Counted from the stretch's first letter, positions 26,020 to 35,285 are shown. The stretch is 64,000 nt of DNA from Hahellaceae bacterium (GCA_024234505.1 JACKOD010000004.1:465001-529000); one strand, 5' to 3'. The notes: generated by a model from the letters alone, not told the origin. Program-made: numbers and translations.

Positions 26020-28119
26020 GTGGCTCGTACTACTCCGATTGAAAGATACCGTAATATCGGTATCTGTGCTCATGTTGATGCGGGTAAGACTACTACTACT
26101 GAACGTGTCTTGTTCTACACCGGTCGTTCACACAAGATTGGTGAGGTTCATGATGGCGCTGCCACTATGGACTGGATGGAGCAGGAGCAGGAGCGTGGTA
26201 TTACAATTACTTCTGCGGCGACAACTGCATTTTGGAAGGGTATGGGTGCACAATTCCCTGAGCACCGCATCAATATCATTGATACTCCTGGGCACGTAGA
26301 CTTCACTATCGAAGTCGAGCGGTCATTGCGGGTTCTTGATGGTGCAATTGTAGTGCTTTGTGGTTCGTCTGGGGTTCAGCCTCAGACGGAAACGGTTTGG
26401 CGTCAGGCAAACAAGTATGAAGTTCCGCGAATGGTCTTTGTTAATAAGATGGATCGTTCGGGTGCGGATTTTGAGCGTGTTGTAGATCAGTTGCGTAAGC
26501 GGTTAGGCGCCAATGCGGTGCCTTTGCAGATGACGATTGGTGCTGAAGAAGAATTTAAAGGTGTGGTTGATCTGGTCAAGATGAAGTCTATCATCTGGAG
26601 TGAAGAAGATCAGGGCACTACATTTACTTACGGGAATGTCCCGGAAGAGATGGTCGAGCATTGTGAAAAAATGCGAGAGTATCTGGTGGAGGCGGCGGCA
26701 GAAGCTTCTGAGGAGTTGATGGAGAAGTATCTTGAAGAAGGTGAGCTCTCCGAGGATGAGATTAAGGCGGGTATAAGGAAGCGCACGCTGGCAAATGAGA
26801 TCGTTCCTGTTCTTGGTGGTTCTGCTTTTAAGAATAAGGGTGTTCAAGCGATGCTTGACGCGGTTATCGAGTATTTGCCTTCGCCAACTGAAGTTAAAGC
26901 AATTGAGGGTGTGCTGGATGATGGCTCCGAGGCAATTCGGAAGTCTGATGATGCTGAGCCGTTCTCTGCATTGGCCTTCAAGATAGCGACAGATCCATTT
27001 GTGGGTACGTTGACGTTTGTTCGAGTGTACTCAGGTGTTTTGGAATCTGGTACAGCGGTTTATAACCCGGTTAAAGACCGAAAGGAAAGAATCGGGCGCA
27101 TGGTACAGATGCATGCGAATAATCGCGAAGAGATAAAGGAAGTTCGCGCTGGTGATATTGCTGCCTTGATTGGGGTTAAGGATGTGACCACGGGTGATAC
27201 GTTATGTGATCTTGAGAAAAAGATTACGTTGGAGCGTATGGAGTTTCCGGAGCCGGTCATATCTGTAGCGGTTGAGCCTAGGTCTAAGGCGGATCAGGAG
27301 AAAATGGGGATTGCGTTAGGTAAATTGGCGCAAGAGGATCCTTCGTTTCGTGTTCACACAGATGAGGAAACCGGCCAGACCATTATTTCGGGTATGGGGG
27401 AACTTCATTTAGATATTATTGTCGACCGTATGCGTCGGGAGTTTAAGGTTGAGGCGAATATTGGTAAGCCTCAGGTTGCTTATCGCGAGGCGATTCGCAA
27501 CACCTGTGAAATTGAAGGTAAGTTTGTCCGGCAGTCTGGTGGACGCGGACAGTATGGTCACGTATGGATTCGCTTTGCTCCCCGTGAGGACGGCTTGGAG
27601 GGTCTTGAATTCGTGAATGAAGTGGTTGGTGGTGTTGTTCCCAAAGAATACATTCCAGCTGCTGAGAAGGGTATTGCTGAGCAGATGAAAAATGGTGTTC
27701 TTGCAGGATACCCGCTACTTGGCTTGAAAGCGACTATTTTTGACGGTTCTTATCATGATGTGGACTCGAATGAAATGGCGTTTAAAATCGCAGCCAGTAT
27801 GGCAACGAAGCAGTTGTCGCACAAAGGCGGTGCAGTATTGCTTGAGCCTGTAATGAAAGTTGAAGTGATCACGCCAGAAGAAAATATGGGGGATGTTGTC
27901 GGGGATTTGAACCGGCGACGCGGTCTTATTCAGGGTATGGATGAGAACTCATCTGGCAAGGTGATAAACGCAGAAGTTCCGCTTTCTGAGATGTTTGGGT
28001 ATGCGACTGATCTGCGTTCAGCAACACAGGGTCGTGCGACCTACGCAATGGAGTTTTTGAAGTATTCTGAAGCTCCGAATAATATTGCAGACGCAATTAT
28101 CAAAAGAAATGGTAAGTAA
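26020..28119 (+). CDS. fusA: Elongation factor G
   Basis: EF-G drives translocation and ribosome recycling. The 699-residue protein starts with GTG (aggaaagg upstream). G motifs are AHVDAGKTT (about 17-25), DTPGHVDF (about 88-95) and NKMD (about 142-145); domains II-V follow, including YREAIRN and GGRGQYGHVWI in domain IV. It sits between rpsG and tuf copy 2 as in the classical str operon. Confidence 0.98.
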   Translation: MARTTPIERYRNIGICAHVDAGKTTTTERVLFYTGRSHKIGEVHDGAATMDWMEQEQERGITITSAATTAFWKGMGAQFPEHRINIIDTPGHVDFTIEVERSLRVLDGAIVVLCGSSGVQPQTETVWRQANKYEVPRMVFVNKMDRSGADFERVVDQLRKRLGANAVPLQMTIGAEEEFKGVVDLVKMKSIIWSEEDQGTTFTYGNVPEEMVEHCEKMREYLVEAAAEASEELMEKYLEEGELSEDEIKAGIRKRTLANEIVPVLGGSAFKNKGVQAMLDAVIEYLPSPTEVKAIEGVLDDGSEAIRKSDDAEPFSALAFKIATDPFVGTLTFVRVYSGVLESGTAVYNPVKDRKERIGRMVQMHANNREEIKEVRAGDIAALIGVKDVTTGDTLCDLEKKITLERMEFPEPVISVAVEPRSKADQEKMGIALGKLAQEDPSFRVHTDEETGQTIISGMGELHLDIIVDRMRREFKVEANIGKPQVAYREAIRNTCEIEGKFVRQSGGRGQYGHVWIRFAPREDGLEGLEFVNEVVGGVVPKEYIPAAEKGIAEQMKNGVLAGYPLLGLKATIFDGSYHDVDSNEMAFKIAASMATKQLSHKGGAVLLEPVMKVEVITPEENMGDVVGDLNRRRGLIQGMDENSSGKVINAEVPLSEMFGYATDLRSATQGRATYAMEFLKYSEAPNNIADAIIKRNGK

Positions 28120-28153
28120 AATTTAGTCTCTCACAAATTTAAGAGGTGTAATC

Positions 28154-29347
28154 GTGGCAAAAGAAAAGTTTGAGCGCAAAAAGCCGCACGTAAACGTAGG
28201 TACAATCGGTCACGTTGACCATGGTAAAACTACGCTGACGGCAGCGTTGACAAAAGTGTGTGCGGAAACCTGGGGTGGTTCTGCAAGAGCATTTGATCAG
28301 ATCGATAATGCGCCTGAAGAAAAGGCACGTGGTATTACCATTTCTACGGCTCACGTAGAATATGATTCTCCCGCTCGCCACTACGCGCACGTAGACTGCC
28401 CTGGTCACGCTGACTATGTTAAGAACATGATCACGGGTGCAGCGCAGATGGATGGTGCAATTCTGGTATGTTCTGCGGCTGACGGCCCGATGCCTCAGAC
28501 TCGTGAGCACATTCTGTTGTCTCGTCAGGTAGGTGTTCCTTTCATTGTTGTGTTCCTGAATAAGGCGGACATGGTTGATGATGCGGAGCTGCTCGAACTG
28601 GTTGAGATGGAAGTTCGCGATCTGTTGAATACCTATGATTTCCCTGGTGATGATACGCCTATCGTTATCGGTTCAGCGTTGATGGCGCTGGAAGGTAAGG
28701 ATGACAATGAAATGGGTGTGTCAGCCGTTCGTAAACTGGTTGAAACGCTGGATTCATATATTCCTGAGCCAGAGCGCGCGATTGATCAGCCGTTCCTGAT
28801 GCCTATCGAAGACGTATTCTCGATTTCAGGTCGTGGTACGGTAGTAACTGGTCGTGTAGAGCGTGGTCTGGTTAAGGTGGGTGAGGAAGTTGAGATCGTT
28901 GGTGTTCGCGATACGACCAAGACTACCTGTACTGGTGTGGAAATGTTCCGTAAGCTGCTCGACGAAGGTCGTGCAGGTGAGAACGTAGGTGTGTTGTTGC
29001 GTGGTACTAAGCGCGATGATGTTGAGCGTGGTCAGGTTTTGGCGAAGCCAGGATCAATCAAGCCTCACTCAAAATTCGAATCAGAGGTGTATATCTTGAG
29101 CAAAGAAGAAGGTGGTCGTCATACGCCATTCTTCAAAGGCTATCGCCCACAGTTTTACTTCCGTACTACGGATGTAACTGGTTCTTGTGAGTTGCCTGAA
29201 GGTGTAGAGATGGTTATGCCTGGCGACAACGTACGCCTGGAAGTAACTTTGATTACGCCTATCGCGATGGAAGACGGTCTGCGTTTTGCCATCCGTGAAG
29301 GTGGCCGTACCGTAGGTGCGGGTGTTGTTTCTAAGATTCTAGCGTAA
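28154..29347 (+). CDS. tuf: Elongation factor Tu, copy 2
   Basis: This 397-residue protein is identical to copy 1 except for Leu instead of Ile as the penultimate residue. It starts with GTG rather than ATG. Nucleotide differences are few synonymous changes plus the last codons and stop (TAA here, TGA in copy 1). The near-identity over the whole gene but not the flanks points to gene conversion. Position after fusA corresponds to tufA of E. coli. Confidence 0.98.
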   Translation: MAKEKFERKKPHVNVGTIGHVDHGKTTLTAALTKVCAETWGGSARAFDQIDNAPEEKARGITISTAHVEYDSPARHYAHVDCPGHADYVKNMITGAAQMDGAILVCSAADGPMPQTREHILLSRQVGVPFIVVFLNKADMVDDAELLELVEMEVRDLLNTYDFPGDDTPIVIGSALMALEGKDDNEMGVSAVRKLVETLDSYIPEPERAIDQPFLMPIEDVFSISGRGTVVTGRVERGLVKVGEEVEIVGVRDTTKTTCTGVEMFRKLLDEGRAGENVGVLLRGTKRDDVERGQVLAKPGSIKPHSKFESEVYILSKEEGGRHTPFFKGYRPQFYFRTTDVTGSCELPEGVEMVMPGDNVRLEVTLITPIAMEDGLRFAIREGGRTVGAGVVSKILA

Positions 29348-29370
29348 GTATTAGTAGAGTCTGAGATGGG

Positions 29371-29395
29371 AAGGCCGCCGTTAGGCGGCCTTTTT
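29371..29395 (+). terminator. str operon terminator
   Basis: aggccgcc (29372-29379) pairs perfectly with ggcggcct (29384-29391) around a gtta loop, followed by a T run. It closes the str operon after tuf copy 2. Confidence 0.93.
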
Positions 29396-29418
29396 GTTTA
29401 TTATTTGTTCGCAGTATG

Positions 29419-29447
29419 TTGACACTGCTTTCGGCAGGTCATACAAT
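29419..29447 (+). promoter_or_regulatory. Promoter of the S10 operon
   Basis: TTGACA (29419-29424) and TACAAT (29442-29447) are separated by 17 bases, a near-consensus sigma-70 promoter. The predicted start is about 50 bases before rpsJ, leaving only a short leader. Confidence 0.87.
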
Positions 29448-29503
29448 GCGGCTCCTTTTTTTTAGGTTATGCCTAAATAAATATGAACTGGAGTTTTGTG
29501 AAA

Positions 29504-29815
29504 ATGCAAAGCCAAAAAATCAGAATTCGGCTTAAGGCGTTTGATTATCGCCTGATTGACCAGTCTGCGCAGGAGATTGTAGATACTGCAAAGAGAACTG
29601 GTGCTCAGGTGCGTGGTCCAATACCTCTGCCGACTAAGAAAGAACGTTTTACAATTTTGATTTCGCCGCATGCCAATAAGGATGCACGGGATCAGTATGA
29701 AATCAGAACTCATAAGCGTATGCTCGATATTGTCGAGCCAACTGAAAAAACAGTTGATGCGCTGATGAAGCTCGACTTGGCTGCGGGTGTAGATGTTCAG
29801 ATTAGCTTAGGCTAA
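29504..29815 (+). CDS. rpsJ: 30S ribosomal protein S10 / NusE
   Basis: S10 is a 30S head protein and, as NusE, part of antitermination complexes with NusB. I chose ATG 29504, giving 103 residues beginning MQSQKIRIRLKAFDYRLID, exactly the E. coli length; an in-frame ATG at 29483 would add seven residues. It is the first gene of the S10 operon, 56 bases after the -10 element. Confidence 0.97.
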   Translation: MQSQKIRIRLKAFDYRLIDQSAQEIVDTAKRTGAQVRGPIPLPTKKERFTILISPHANKDARDQYEIRTHKRMLDIVEPTEKTVDALMKLDLAAGVDVQISLG

Positions 29816-29890
29816 ACGAACCCGTAAAGCTGGGTGTAACTGAAGTAAAGGCCGTAGAGGGTTAAAGCCCCGTACACTTAGAGGTGAAAA

Positions 29891-30529
29891 ATGGCTATTG
29901 GTTTAATCGGTCGTAAGGCTGGTATGACTCGCGTCTTTCTAGAAGATGGGCGCTCTGTTCCTGTGACTGTTATTGAGGTTTCAGGTAATCGTGTTACTCA
30001 AGTTAAGACACCAGAAGTGGATGGCTACTCTGCTATCCAGGTAACTGCTGGTGCTCGTCGCGCTTCTCTGCTTAATAAGGCTGAAACTGGTCACTTTGCG
30101 AAAGCCGGAGTGGAAGCTGGTCGTGGTCTTTGGGAATTTCGCTTGAAAACGACAGAAGGCTCCGAGCTGACTGTTGGTTCTGAATTGAGCGTTTCTCAGT
30201 TTGAAGCTGGTCAAAAAATTGATGTTACCGGTACTTCCAAAGGTAAGGGTTTTCAGGGTGTTATAAAGCGCTGGAACTTCTCCATGCAGGATGCCACTCA
30301 CGGTAACTCATTGTCACATCGTGCTCCTGGTTCAATCGGTCAGAACCAAACTCCCGGCCGCGTTTTCAAAAATAAGAAAATGGCGGGTCATATGGGTGCA
30401 GAACGCGTTACTACTCAGACTCTAGAAGTTGTTCGTATTGATGCTGAACGTGGGCTGCTATTGGTTAAGGGTGCGGTTCCTGGTGCAACCGGATCGGATG
30501 TGGTTGTAAAGCCAGCGGTTAAGGCCTGA
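29891..30529 (+). CDS. rplC: 50S ribosomal protein L3
   Basis: L3 is an early assembly protein near the peptidyl-transferase centre. The 212-residue protein has IGRKAGMTRVFLEDG at the start and the conserved GNSLSHRAPGSIGQNQTPGRVFKNKKMAGHMG region, including the Gln that PrmB methylates in E. coli. It lies 75 bases after rpsJ. Confidence 0.97.
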   Translation: MAIGLIGRKAGMTRVFLEDGRSVPVTVIEVSGNRVTQVKTPEVDGYSAIQVTAGARRASLLNKAETGHFAKAGVEAGRGLWEFRLKTTEGSELTVGSELSVSQFEAGQKIDVTGTSKGKGFQGVIKRWNFSMQDATHGNSLSHRAPGSIGQNQTPGRVFKNKKMAGHMGAERVTTQTLEVVRIDAERGLLLVKGAVPGATGSDVVVKPAVKA

Positions 30530-30540
30530 GGGGAATTGCG

Positions 30541-31149
30541 ATGGAACTAACTATTTTAGGTACAGGTAAGGGCTCCGTCAGTGTTTCTGATTCGGCTTTT
30601 ACGAGAGATTTTAACGAGGCTTTGGTTCACCAGGTAGTTACGGCGTACCTATCTGCAGCGCGTCAGGGTACTCGCAGCCAGAAAACTCGTTCTGAGGTAA
30701 GTGGTGGTGGTAAGAAGCCTTGGCGTCAGAAGGGCACTGGTCGTGCTAGAGCGGGAACGATTCGTTCACCGTTGTGGCGTACGGGTGGTACCACATTTGC
30801 TGCCAAGCCTCAGGATCACAGTCAGAAAGTAAATAAGAAGATGTATCGTGCTGCGATGCAATCTATATTTTCTGAGCTGCTTCGTCAGGATCGTTTGGTT
30901 GTTGTTGAGTCGCTGGATATCGCAGAGCCAAAGACAAAGTTATTTGTCGAAAAGATGAAGTCTTTAGGGCTTGAGTCTGGTTTGCTGGTAGATGAATCTG
31001 TTGAGAAGAACCTGTATTTGGCTGCACGTAATGTGCCGCACGTAGATGTGCGTGATGTCGTTGCAGTTGATCCAGTTAGCTTGGTTGCGTCAGAGAAGGT
31101 TGTAGTGACTGTATCTGCGCTGAAGAAGATCGAGGAGATGCTGGGATGA
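30541..31149 (+). CDS. rplD: 50S ribosomal protein L4
   Basis: L4 lines the peptide exit tunnel and in E. coli regulates the S10 operon. The 202-residue protein has the tunnel loop region (RQGTRSQKTRSEVSGGGKKPWRQKGTGRAR in part) and GGTTFAAKPQDHSQKVNKKM. Its last four bases overlap the start of rplW. Confidence 0.97.
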   Translation: MELTILGTGKGSVSVSDSAFTRDFNEALVHQVVTAYLSAARQGTRSQKTRSEVSGGGKKPWRQKGTGRARAGTIRSPLWRTGGTTFAAKPQDHSQKVNKKMYRAAMQSIFSELLRQDRLVVVESLDIAEPKTKLFVEKMKSLGLESGLLVDESVEKNLYLAARNVPHVDVRDVVAVDPVSLVASEKVVVTVSALKKIEEMLG

Positions 31150-31439
31150 ACCAAGAGCGTATTTATAAAGTAATTCTTGGACCACATGTTTCTGAAAAGG
31201 CATCGCTCGCGGCTGAAAAAGGCCAGGTGGTTTTTCGCATAGCTAATGATGCGTCAAAGCCTGAGGTCAAAAAGGCGGTTGAACAGTTGTTCAATGTCAA
31301 AGTCCAGGCGGTACAGGTGGTCAACATCAAGGGCAAGACAAAGCGTACTATGCGCGGTCTCGGTAAAAGAAATGACGTTCGTAAGGCGTATGTAACGCTT
31401 GCGGAAGGTCAGGACATCGACTTTTTGGCCGTCGAGTAA
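31146..31439 (+). CDS. rplW: 50S ribosomal protein L23
   Basis: L23 sits at the tunnel exit and docks trigger factor and SRP. The 97-residue protein shows GPHVSEKASL near the start and GRTKRTMRGLGKR-like residues (GKTKRTMRGLGKRND) later. It overlaps rplD by four bases (ATGA). Confidence 0.97.
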   Translation: MNQERIYKVILGPHVSEKASLAAEKGQVVFRIANDASKPEVKKAVEQLFNVKVQAVQVVNIKGKTKRTMRGLGKRNDVRKAYVTLAEGQDIDFLAVE

Positions 31440-31454
31440 TAGAGGAGTCGTCAC

Positions 31455-32282
31455 ATGCCAGTTGTAAAAACCAAGCCAACGTCTCCCGGTCGCCGTCACG
31501 CGGTCAAAGTGGTCAACACTGAACTGCACAAAGGCAAGCCTTTTGCGGCTCTGGTAGAGAAGAAAAACAAAAGTGGTGGTCGTAACCATTATGGTCGCGT
31601 TACTACGCGTCACCAAGGTGGCGGTCACAAGCAGCTTTATCGCGTCATTGATTTCAAGCGCAATAAAGATGGGGTTCCGGCGGTAGTAGAGCGTTTGGAA
31701 TATGATCCAAACCGTACCGCACACATTGCTTTGCTTAAGTACCTTGATGGTGAGCGTCGCTATATTATCGCGCCTAAAGGTTTGAAAGCAGGTGATGAAG
31801 TTCGTTCTGGTGATATGGCTCCTATTCGTGTAGGAAGTACCATGCCATTGCGAAATATGCCCGTAGGTAGTGTCGTTCACTGTGTTGAATTGAAGCCTGG
31901 TAAAGGTGCTCAGTTGGCACGTAGTGCGGGTGCTTCTGTTCAGTTGATTGCGCGTGAAGGTGCGTACGCTACTATTCGTCTGCGTTCAGGCGAAATGCGT
32001 AAGGTTCCTGTTGAGTGTCGTGCAACACTGGGCGAAGTATGCAACAGTGAACACAGTCTGCGTGTACTCGGAAAAGCGGGTGCAACACGTTGGCGCGGCA
32101 TCCGGCCAACAGTACGTGGTGTTGCTATGAACCCAGTTGACCATCCACACGGTGGTGGTGAAGGGCGAACTTCTGGCGGACGTCATCCTGTAACTCCATG
32201 GGGTGTACCGACCAAAGGTTATAAGACTCGCAAGAACAAGCGTACTGATAAGATGATTGTTCGTCGTCGATCGGCCAAGTAA
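31455..32282 (+). CDS. rplB: 50S ribosomal protein L2
   Basis: L2 is required for subunit joining and peptidyl transfer. The 275-residue protein has the conserved GRNHYGRVTTRHQGGGHK, AMNPVDHPHGGGEGRT (with the functionally important His) and the basic C terminus TRKNKRTDKMIVRRR. Confidence 0.98.
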   Translation: MPVVKTKPTSPGRRHAVKVVNTELHKGKPFAALVEKKNKSGGRNHYGRVTTRHQGGGHKQLYRVIDFKRNKDGVPAVVERLEYDPNRTAHIALLKYLDGERRYIIAPKGLKAGDEVRSGDMAPIRVGSTMPLRNMPVGSVVHCVELKPGKGAQLARSAGASVQLIAREGAYATIRLRSGEMRKVPVECRATLGEVCNSEHSLRVLGKAGATRWRGIRPTVRGVAMNPVDHPHGGGEGRTSGGRHPVTPWGVPTKGYKTRKNKRTDKMIVRRRSAK

Positions 32283-32304
32283 GTAATTAGAAGAGGATTA
32301 CGCT

Positions 32305-32583
32305 GTGCCACGTTCTTTGAAAAAAGGTCCGTTTATAGACCTGCACTTGTTAAAGAAGGTTGAAACAGCTCTGGAGCAGAACGATAAGAAGCCAATTAAA
32401 ACCTGGTCTCGTCGTTCAACAGTGTTTCCAGAGATGGTGGGTTTGACTATTGCTGTTCATAACGGGCGTCAACACGTTCCTGTTTATGTTACAGAGGATA
32501 TGGTTGGACATAAATTAGGTGAATTTGCTGCAACTCGCACTTATCGTGGTCATGCCGCTGATAAGAAAGCGAAAAAGCGCTGA
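32305..32583 (+). CDS. rpsS: 30S ribosomal protein S19
   Basis: S19 contacts the A-site finger and the 30S head. The 92-residue protein starts with GTG (aagagg upstream) and reads PRSLKKGPFIDLHLLKKV, then WSRRSTVFPEMVG and GHKLGEFAATRTYRGH, all standard. Confidence 0.97.
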   Translation: MPRSLKKGPFIDLHLLKKVETALEQNDKKPIKTWSRRSTVFPEMVGLTIAVHNGRQHVPVYVTEDMVGHKLGEFAATRTYRGHAADKKAKKR

Positions 32584-32599
32584 TTCTGGGAGGTTTTAG

Positions 32600-32932
32600 A
32601 TGGAAGTAGCAGCGAAGTTAAAAGGTGCTCGCCTATCGGCTCAGAAGGCACGCTTGGTGGCAGATTTGGTTCGCGGGAAGCCCGTCGAAGAAGCACTTAA
32701 CATTTTGACCTACTCCCCCAAAAAGGGAGCGGTGATCGTGCGTAAGGCGCTTGAGTCTGCGATTGCTAACGCTGAGCATAATGATGGTCTTGATGTCGAC
32801 GATTTACGTGTTTCAACAATATTCGTTGATGAAGGTCCTTCCATGAAGCGTATCAAGCCACGCGCGAAGGGCCGTGCTGACCGTATTACAAAACGTACGT
32901 GTCACATCACGGTCAAAGTTGCCGATAAGTAG
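32600..32932 (+). CDS. rplV: 50S ribosomal protein L22
   Basis: L22 lines the exit tunnel constriction. The 110-residue protein shows GARLSAQKARLVADLVRGK and the hairpin region GPSMKRIKPRAKGRADRITKRT, where macrolide-resistance changes occur in other species; no deletion or insertion is seen. Confidence 0.97.
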   Translation: MEVAAKLKGARLSAQKARLVADLVRGKPVEEALNILTYSPKKGAVIVRKALESAIANAEHNDGLDVDDLRVSTIFVDEGPSMKRIKPRAKGRADRITKRTCHITVKVADK

Positions 32933-32943
32933 GAGATGCTCAG

Positions 32944-33627
32944 ATGGGTCAGAAGGTACATCCTAACGGAATCCGACTGGGTGTTGTGAAAGAGCACAAC
33001 TCAGTTTGGTTTGCCGAGAAGAAAGATTATTCAAAGAATTTGCTCAACGATATCAAGGTACGTGAGTATCTGATGAAGAAGCTTGAAAAGGCTTCAGTGA
33101 GCAAGGTTGTGATCGAGCGTCCAGCACAGAACGCGAAGGTAACTATTCATACTGCACGTCCTGGTATCGTAATTGGTAAAAAGGGTGAAGACGTAGAAAA
33201 GTTGCGCTCCGAAGTTGGTGCCATGATGGGCGTTCCAGTGCACATCAATATTGAAGAGATTCGCAAGCCTGATCTTGATGCAAAACTGGTTGCTATGAGT
33301 GTTGCCAGTCAGCTCGAGCGTCGAGTAATGTTCCGTCGTGCTATGAAGCGTGCGGTTCAAAATGCGATGCGTCAAGGCGCGAAGGGCGTGAAAGTTCAGG
33401 TCAGTGGTCGTGTAGGTGGGGCGGAGATTGCGCGTACTGAATGGTACCGTGAAGGACGAGTTCCTCTTCATACGCTGCGCGCAGATATCGATTATGCAAC
33501 GCATGAAGCGTTGACTACTTACGGTATCATCGGCGTTAAAATTTGGATCTTTAAGGGTGAAATCCTTGGCGGAATGGAACAAGTTCGCGCTGAGAGATTG
33601 AGCGCCCGCAAAAAAGCATCTAAGTAA
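32944..33627 (+). CDS. rpsC: 30S ribosomal protein S3
   Basis: S3 is part of the mRNA entry helicase site. The 227-residue protein begins GQKVHPNGIRLGVVKEHNS and has the KH-domain motif RPGIVIGKKGEDVEKLR. It is 11 bases after rplV. Confidence 0.98.
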   Translation: MGQKVHPNGIRLGVVKEHNSVWFAEKKDYSKNLLNDIKVREYLMKKLEKASVSKVVIERPAQNAKVTIHTARPGIVIGKKGEDVEKLRSEVGAMMGVPVHINIEEIRKPDLDAKLVAMSVASQLERRVMFRRAMKRAVQNAMRQGAKGVKVQVSGRVGGAEIARTEWYREGRVPLHTLRADIDYATHEALTTYGIIGVKIWIFKGEILGGMEQVRAERLSARKKASK

Positions 33628-33638
33628 GAGGGCTCCTT

Positions 33639-34052
33639 ATGTTACAACCTAAACGTACCAAGTTTCGTAAAGTACAGAAAGGCCGTAACCGGGGCTTGGC
33701 TCATCGTGGTAGTAAGGTTAGTTTCGGTGAATTCGCGTTAAAGTCGACTGGTCGTGGCCAGATCACAGCGCGTCAAATCGAATCTGCCCGTCGTACCATT
33801 AGCCGTACGGTTAAGCGTGGTGGTAAAATCTGGATAAGAATTTTTCCTGACAAGCCAATCACACAAAAGCCCCTGGAAGTTCGTCAGGGTAAAGGTAAGG
33901 GTAGCGTAGAATATTGGGTTGCCCAAATCCAGCCTGGCAAAGTGTTGTATGAAATCGAAGGTGTCTCTGAAGAAATGGCAAGAGAAGCCTTTGCATTGGC
34001 TGCAGCCAAGTTGCCTGTTCCCACTGCGTTTGTTAAGAGGACGGTGATGTAA
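33639..34052 (+). CDS. rplP: 50S ribosomal protein L16
   Basis: L16 organises the A-site region of the 50S subunit. The 137-residue protein begins MLQPKRTKFRKVQKGRNRG and contains IFPDKPITQKPLEVRQGKGKG. Its stop codon overlaps the rpmC start by one base. Confidence 0.97.
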   Translation: MLQPKRTKFRKVQKGRNRGLAHRGSKVSFGEFALKSTGRGQITARQIESARRTISRTVKRGGKIWIRIFPDKPITQKPLEVRQGKGKGSVEYWVAQIQPGKVLYEIEGVSEEMAREAFALAAAKLPVPTAFVKRTVM

Positions 34053-34243
34053 TGAAGGCTAAAGAATTGCGCGAGAAATCAGTGGATCAGTTAAAAGAAG
34101 ATCTGTTGACTCTGTTGAAAGAGCAGTTCAATTTGCGCATGCGCAAAGCGACGGGTCAGCTTAATCAAAGCCATTTGGTTGGCAAGGTTAAGCGTGATAT
34201 CGCTCGGGTTAAGACAGTGTTGACACAGAAGGCAGGTGATTGA
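34052..34243 (+). CDS. rpmC: 50S ribosomal protein L29
   Basis: L29 is a small protein near the tunnel exit. The 63-residue product shows MKAKELREKSVDQLKEDLL and a helical hairpin, with VKRDIARVKTVL near the C terminus. The start overlaps rplP. Confidence 0.96.
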   Translation: MKAKELREKSVDQLKEDLLTLLKEQFNLRMRKATGQLNQSHLVGKVKRDIARVKTVLTQKAGD

Positions 34244-34245
34244 TT

Positions 34246-34512
34246 ATGACTGATACTGCATCCAATGCTCGCACGCTAAGCGGTAAGGTCGTTAGCAACA
34301 AGATGGATAAATCCATCACAGTATTAGTTGAGCGCCGTGTAAAGCACCCGATTTACGGGAAATATGTGAAGCGCTCTACTAAGTTGCATGCACACGACGA
34401 AAATAACCAGTGCAATATCGGCGATACAGTGACTATTCAGGAGTCACGCCCTCTTTCCAAGACTAAGTGTTGGAAACTGGTAGAAATCGTTGAGCGTGCT
34501 GAAAAGGTTTAA
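34246..34512 (+). CDS. rpsQ: 30S ribosomal protein S17
   Basis: S17 is a primary 16S-binding OB-fold protein. I chose ATG 34246, giving 88 residues (SGKVVSNKMDKSITVLVER, then VKHPIYGKYVKRSTKLHAHDE); a TTG six bases upstream is less likely. It follows rpmC after two bases. Confidence 0.96.
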   Translation: MTDTASNARTLSGKVVSNKMDKSITVLVERRVKHPIYGKYVKRSTKLHAHDENNQCNIGDTVTIQESRPLSKTKCWKLVEIVERAEKV

Positions 34513-34565
34513 GTGTTGTTCGATGTATTGTACGTCGACGCATTGAATAGTTTCGGAGATTATCC

Positions 34566-34934
34566 ATGATTCAGACGCAAACCATGCTTGATGTCGCTGA
34601 TAACAGCGGTGCTCGTCGCGTCATGTGTATCAAGGTTTTAGGCGGATCACACAGACGTTACGCCAATATTGGCGACATCATTAAGGTAACTGTGAAGGAA
34701 GCAATTCCTCGCGGTAAAGTAAAAAAAGGTCAGGTGCTTAAAGCAGTTGTTGTTCGCACTCGTAAGGGTGTGCGTCGTCCAGACGGATCACTGATTCGTT
34801 TCGATGGCAACGCAGCGGTATTGCTGAACAATCAGGAAGCGCCGATTGGTACTCGTATCTTCGGGCCGGTAACCAGAGAGTTACGTGGTGAGAAGTATAT
34901 GAAAATCATCTCTTTGGCACCTGAAGTGCTATAA
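34566..34934 (+). CDS. rplN: 50S ribosomal protein L14
   Basis: L14 forms bridge B8 between subunits and binds RsfS. The 122-residue protein begins MIQTQTMLDVADNSGARRVMCIKV, the diagnostic L14 start (shown in part). It is the first gene of the classical spc operon; the 53-base gap before it contains a cgtcgacg palindrome but no promoter I can defend. Confidence 0.97.
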   Translation: MIQTQTMLDVADNSGARRVMCIKVLGGSHRRYANIGDIIKVTVKEAIPRGKVKKGQVLKAVVVRTRKGVRRPDGSLIRFDGNAAVLLNNQEAPIGTRIFGPVTRELRGEKYMKIISLAPEVL

Positions 34935-34949
34935 GGACGGGAGCCAGTT

Positions 34950-35267
34950 ATGAACAAGATCAGAAGAGATGACGAAGTCATCATCATAGCCGGCAAGGAT
35001 AAAGGCAAGCGCGGGAAAGTTTCTCGCGTACTTGCCGACGGTCGTGTATTAGTTTCTGGGATCAATATGATCAAGAAGCATACAAAGCCGAATCCAATGC
35101 TCGGAACACCAGGTGGAATTGTTGAGAAGGAAGCCCCTATTCAAGCTTCAAATGTTGCGATTTTTAATGCCGCATCTAACAAAGCTGATCGTGTAGGCTT
35201 CAAGGTCTTGGAAGATGGTTCCAAGGTTCGTATTTACAAGTCCAATAACGAAGTAATTGGAAGTTAA
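34950..35267 (+). CDS. rplX: 50S ribosomal protein L24
   Basis: L24 initiates 50S assembly. The 105-residue protein has the KOW motif DDEVIIIAGKDKGKRGKV and GGIVEKEAPIQASNVAIFN. Confidence 0.97.
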   Translation: MNKIRRDDEVIIIAGKDKGKRGKVSRVLADGRVLVSGINMIKKHTKPNPMLGTPGGIVEKEAPIQASNVAIFNAASNKADRVGFKVLEDGSKVRIYKSNNEVIGS

Positions 35268-35285
35268 GGCGAACAGGTGATTGCT

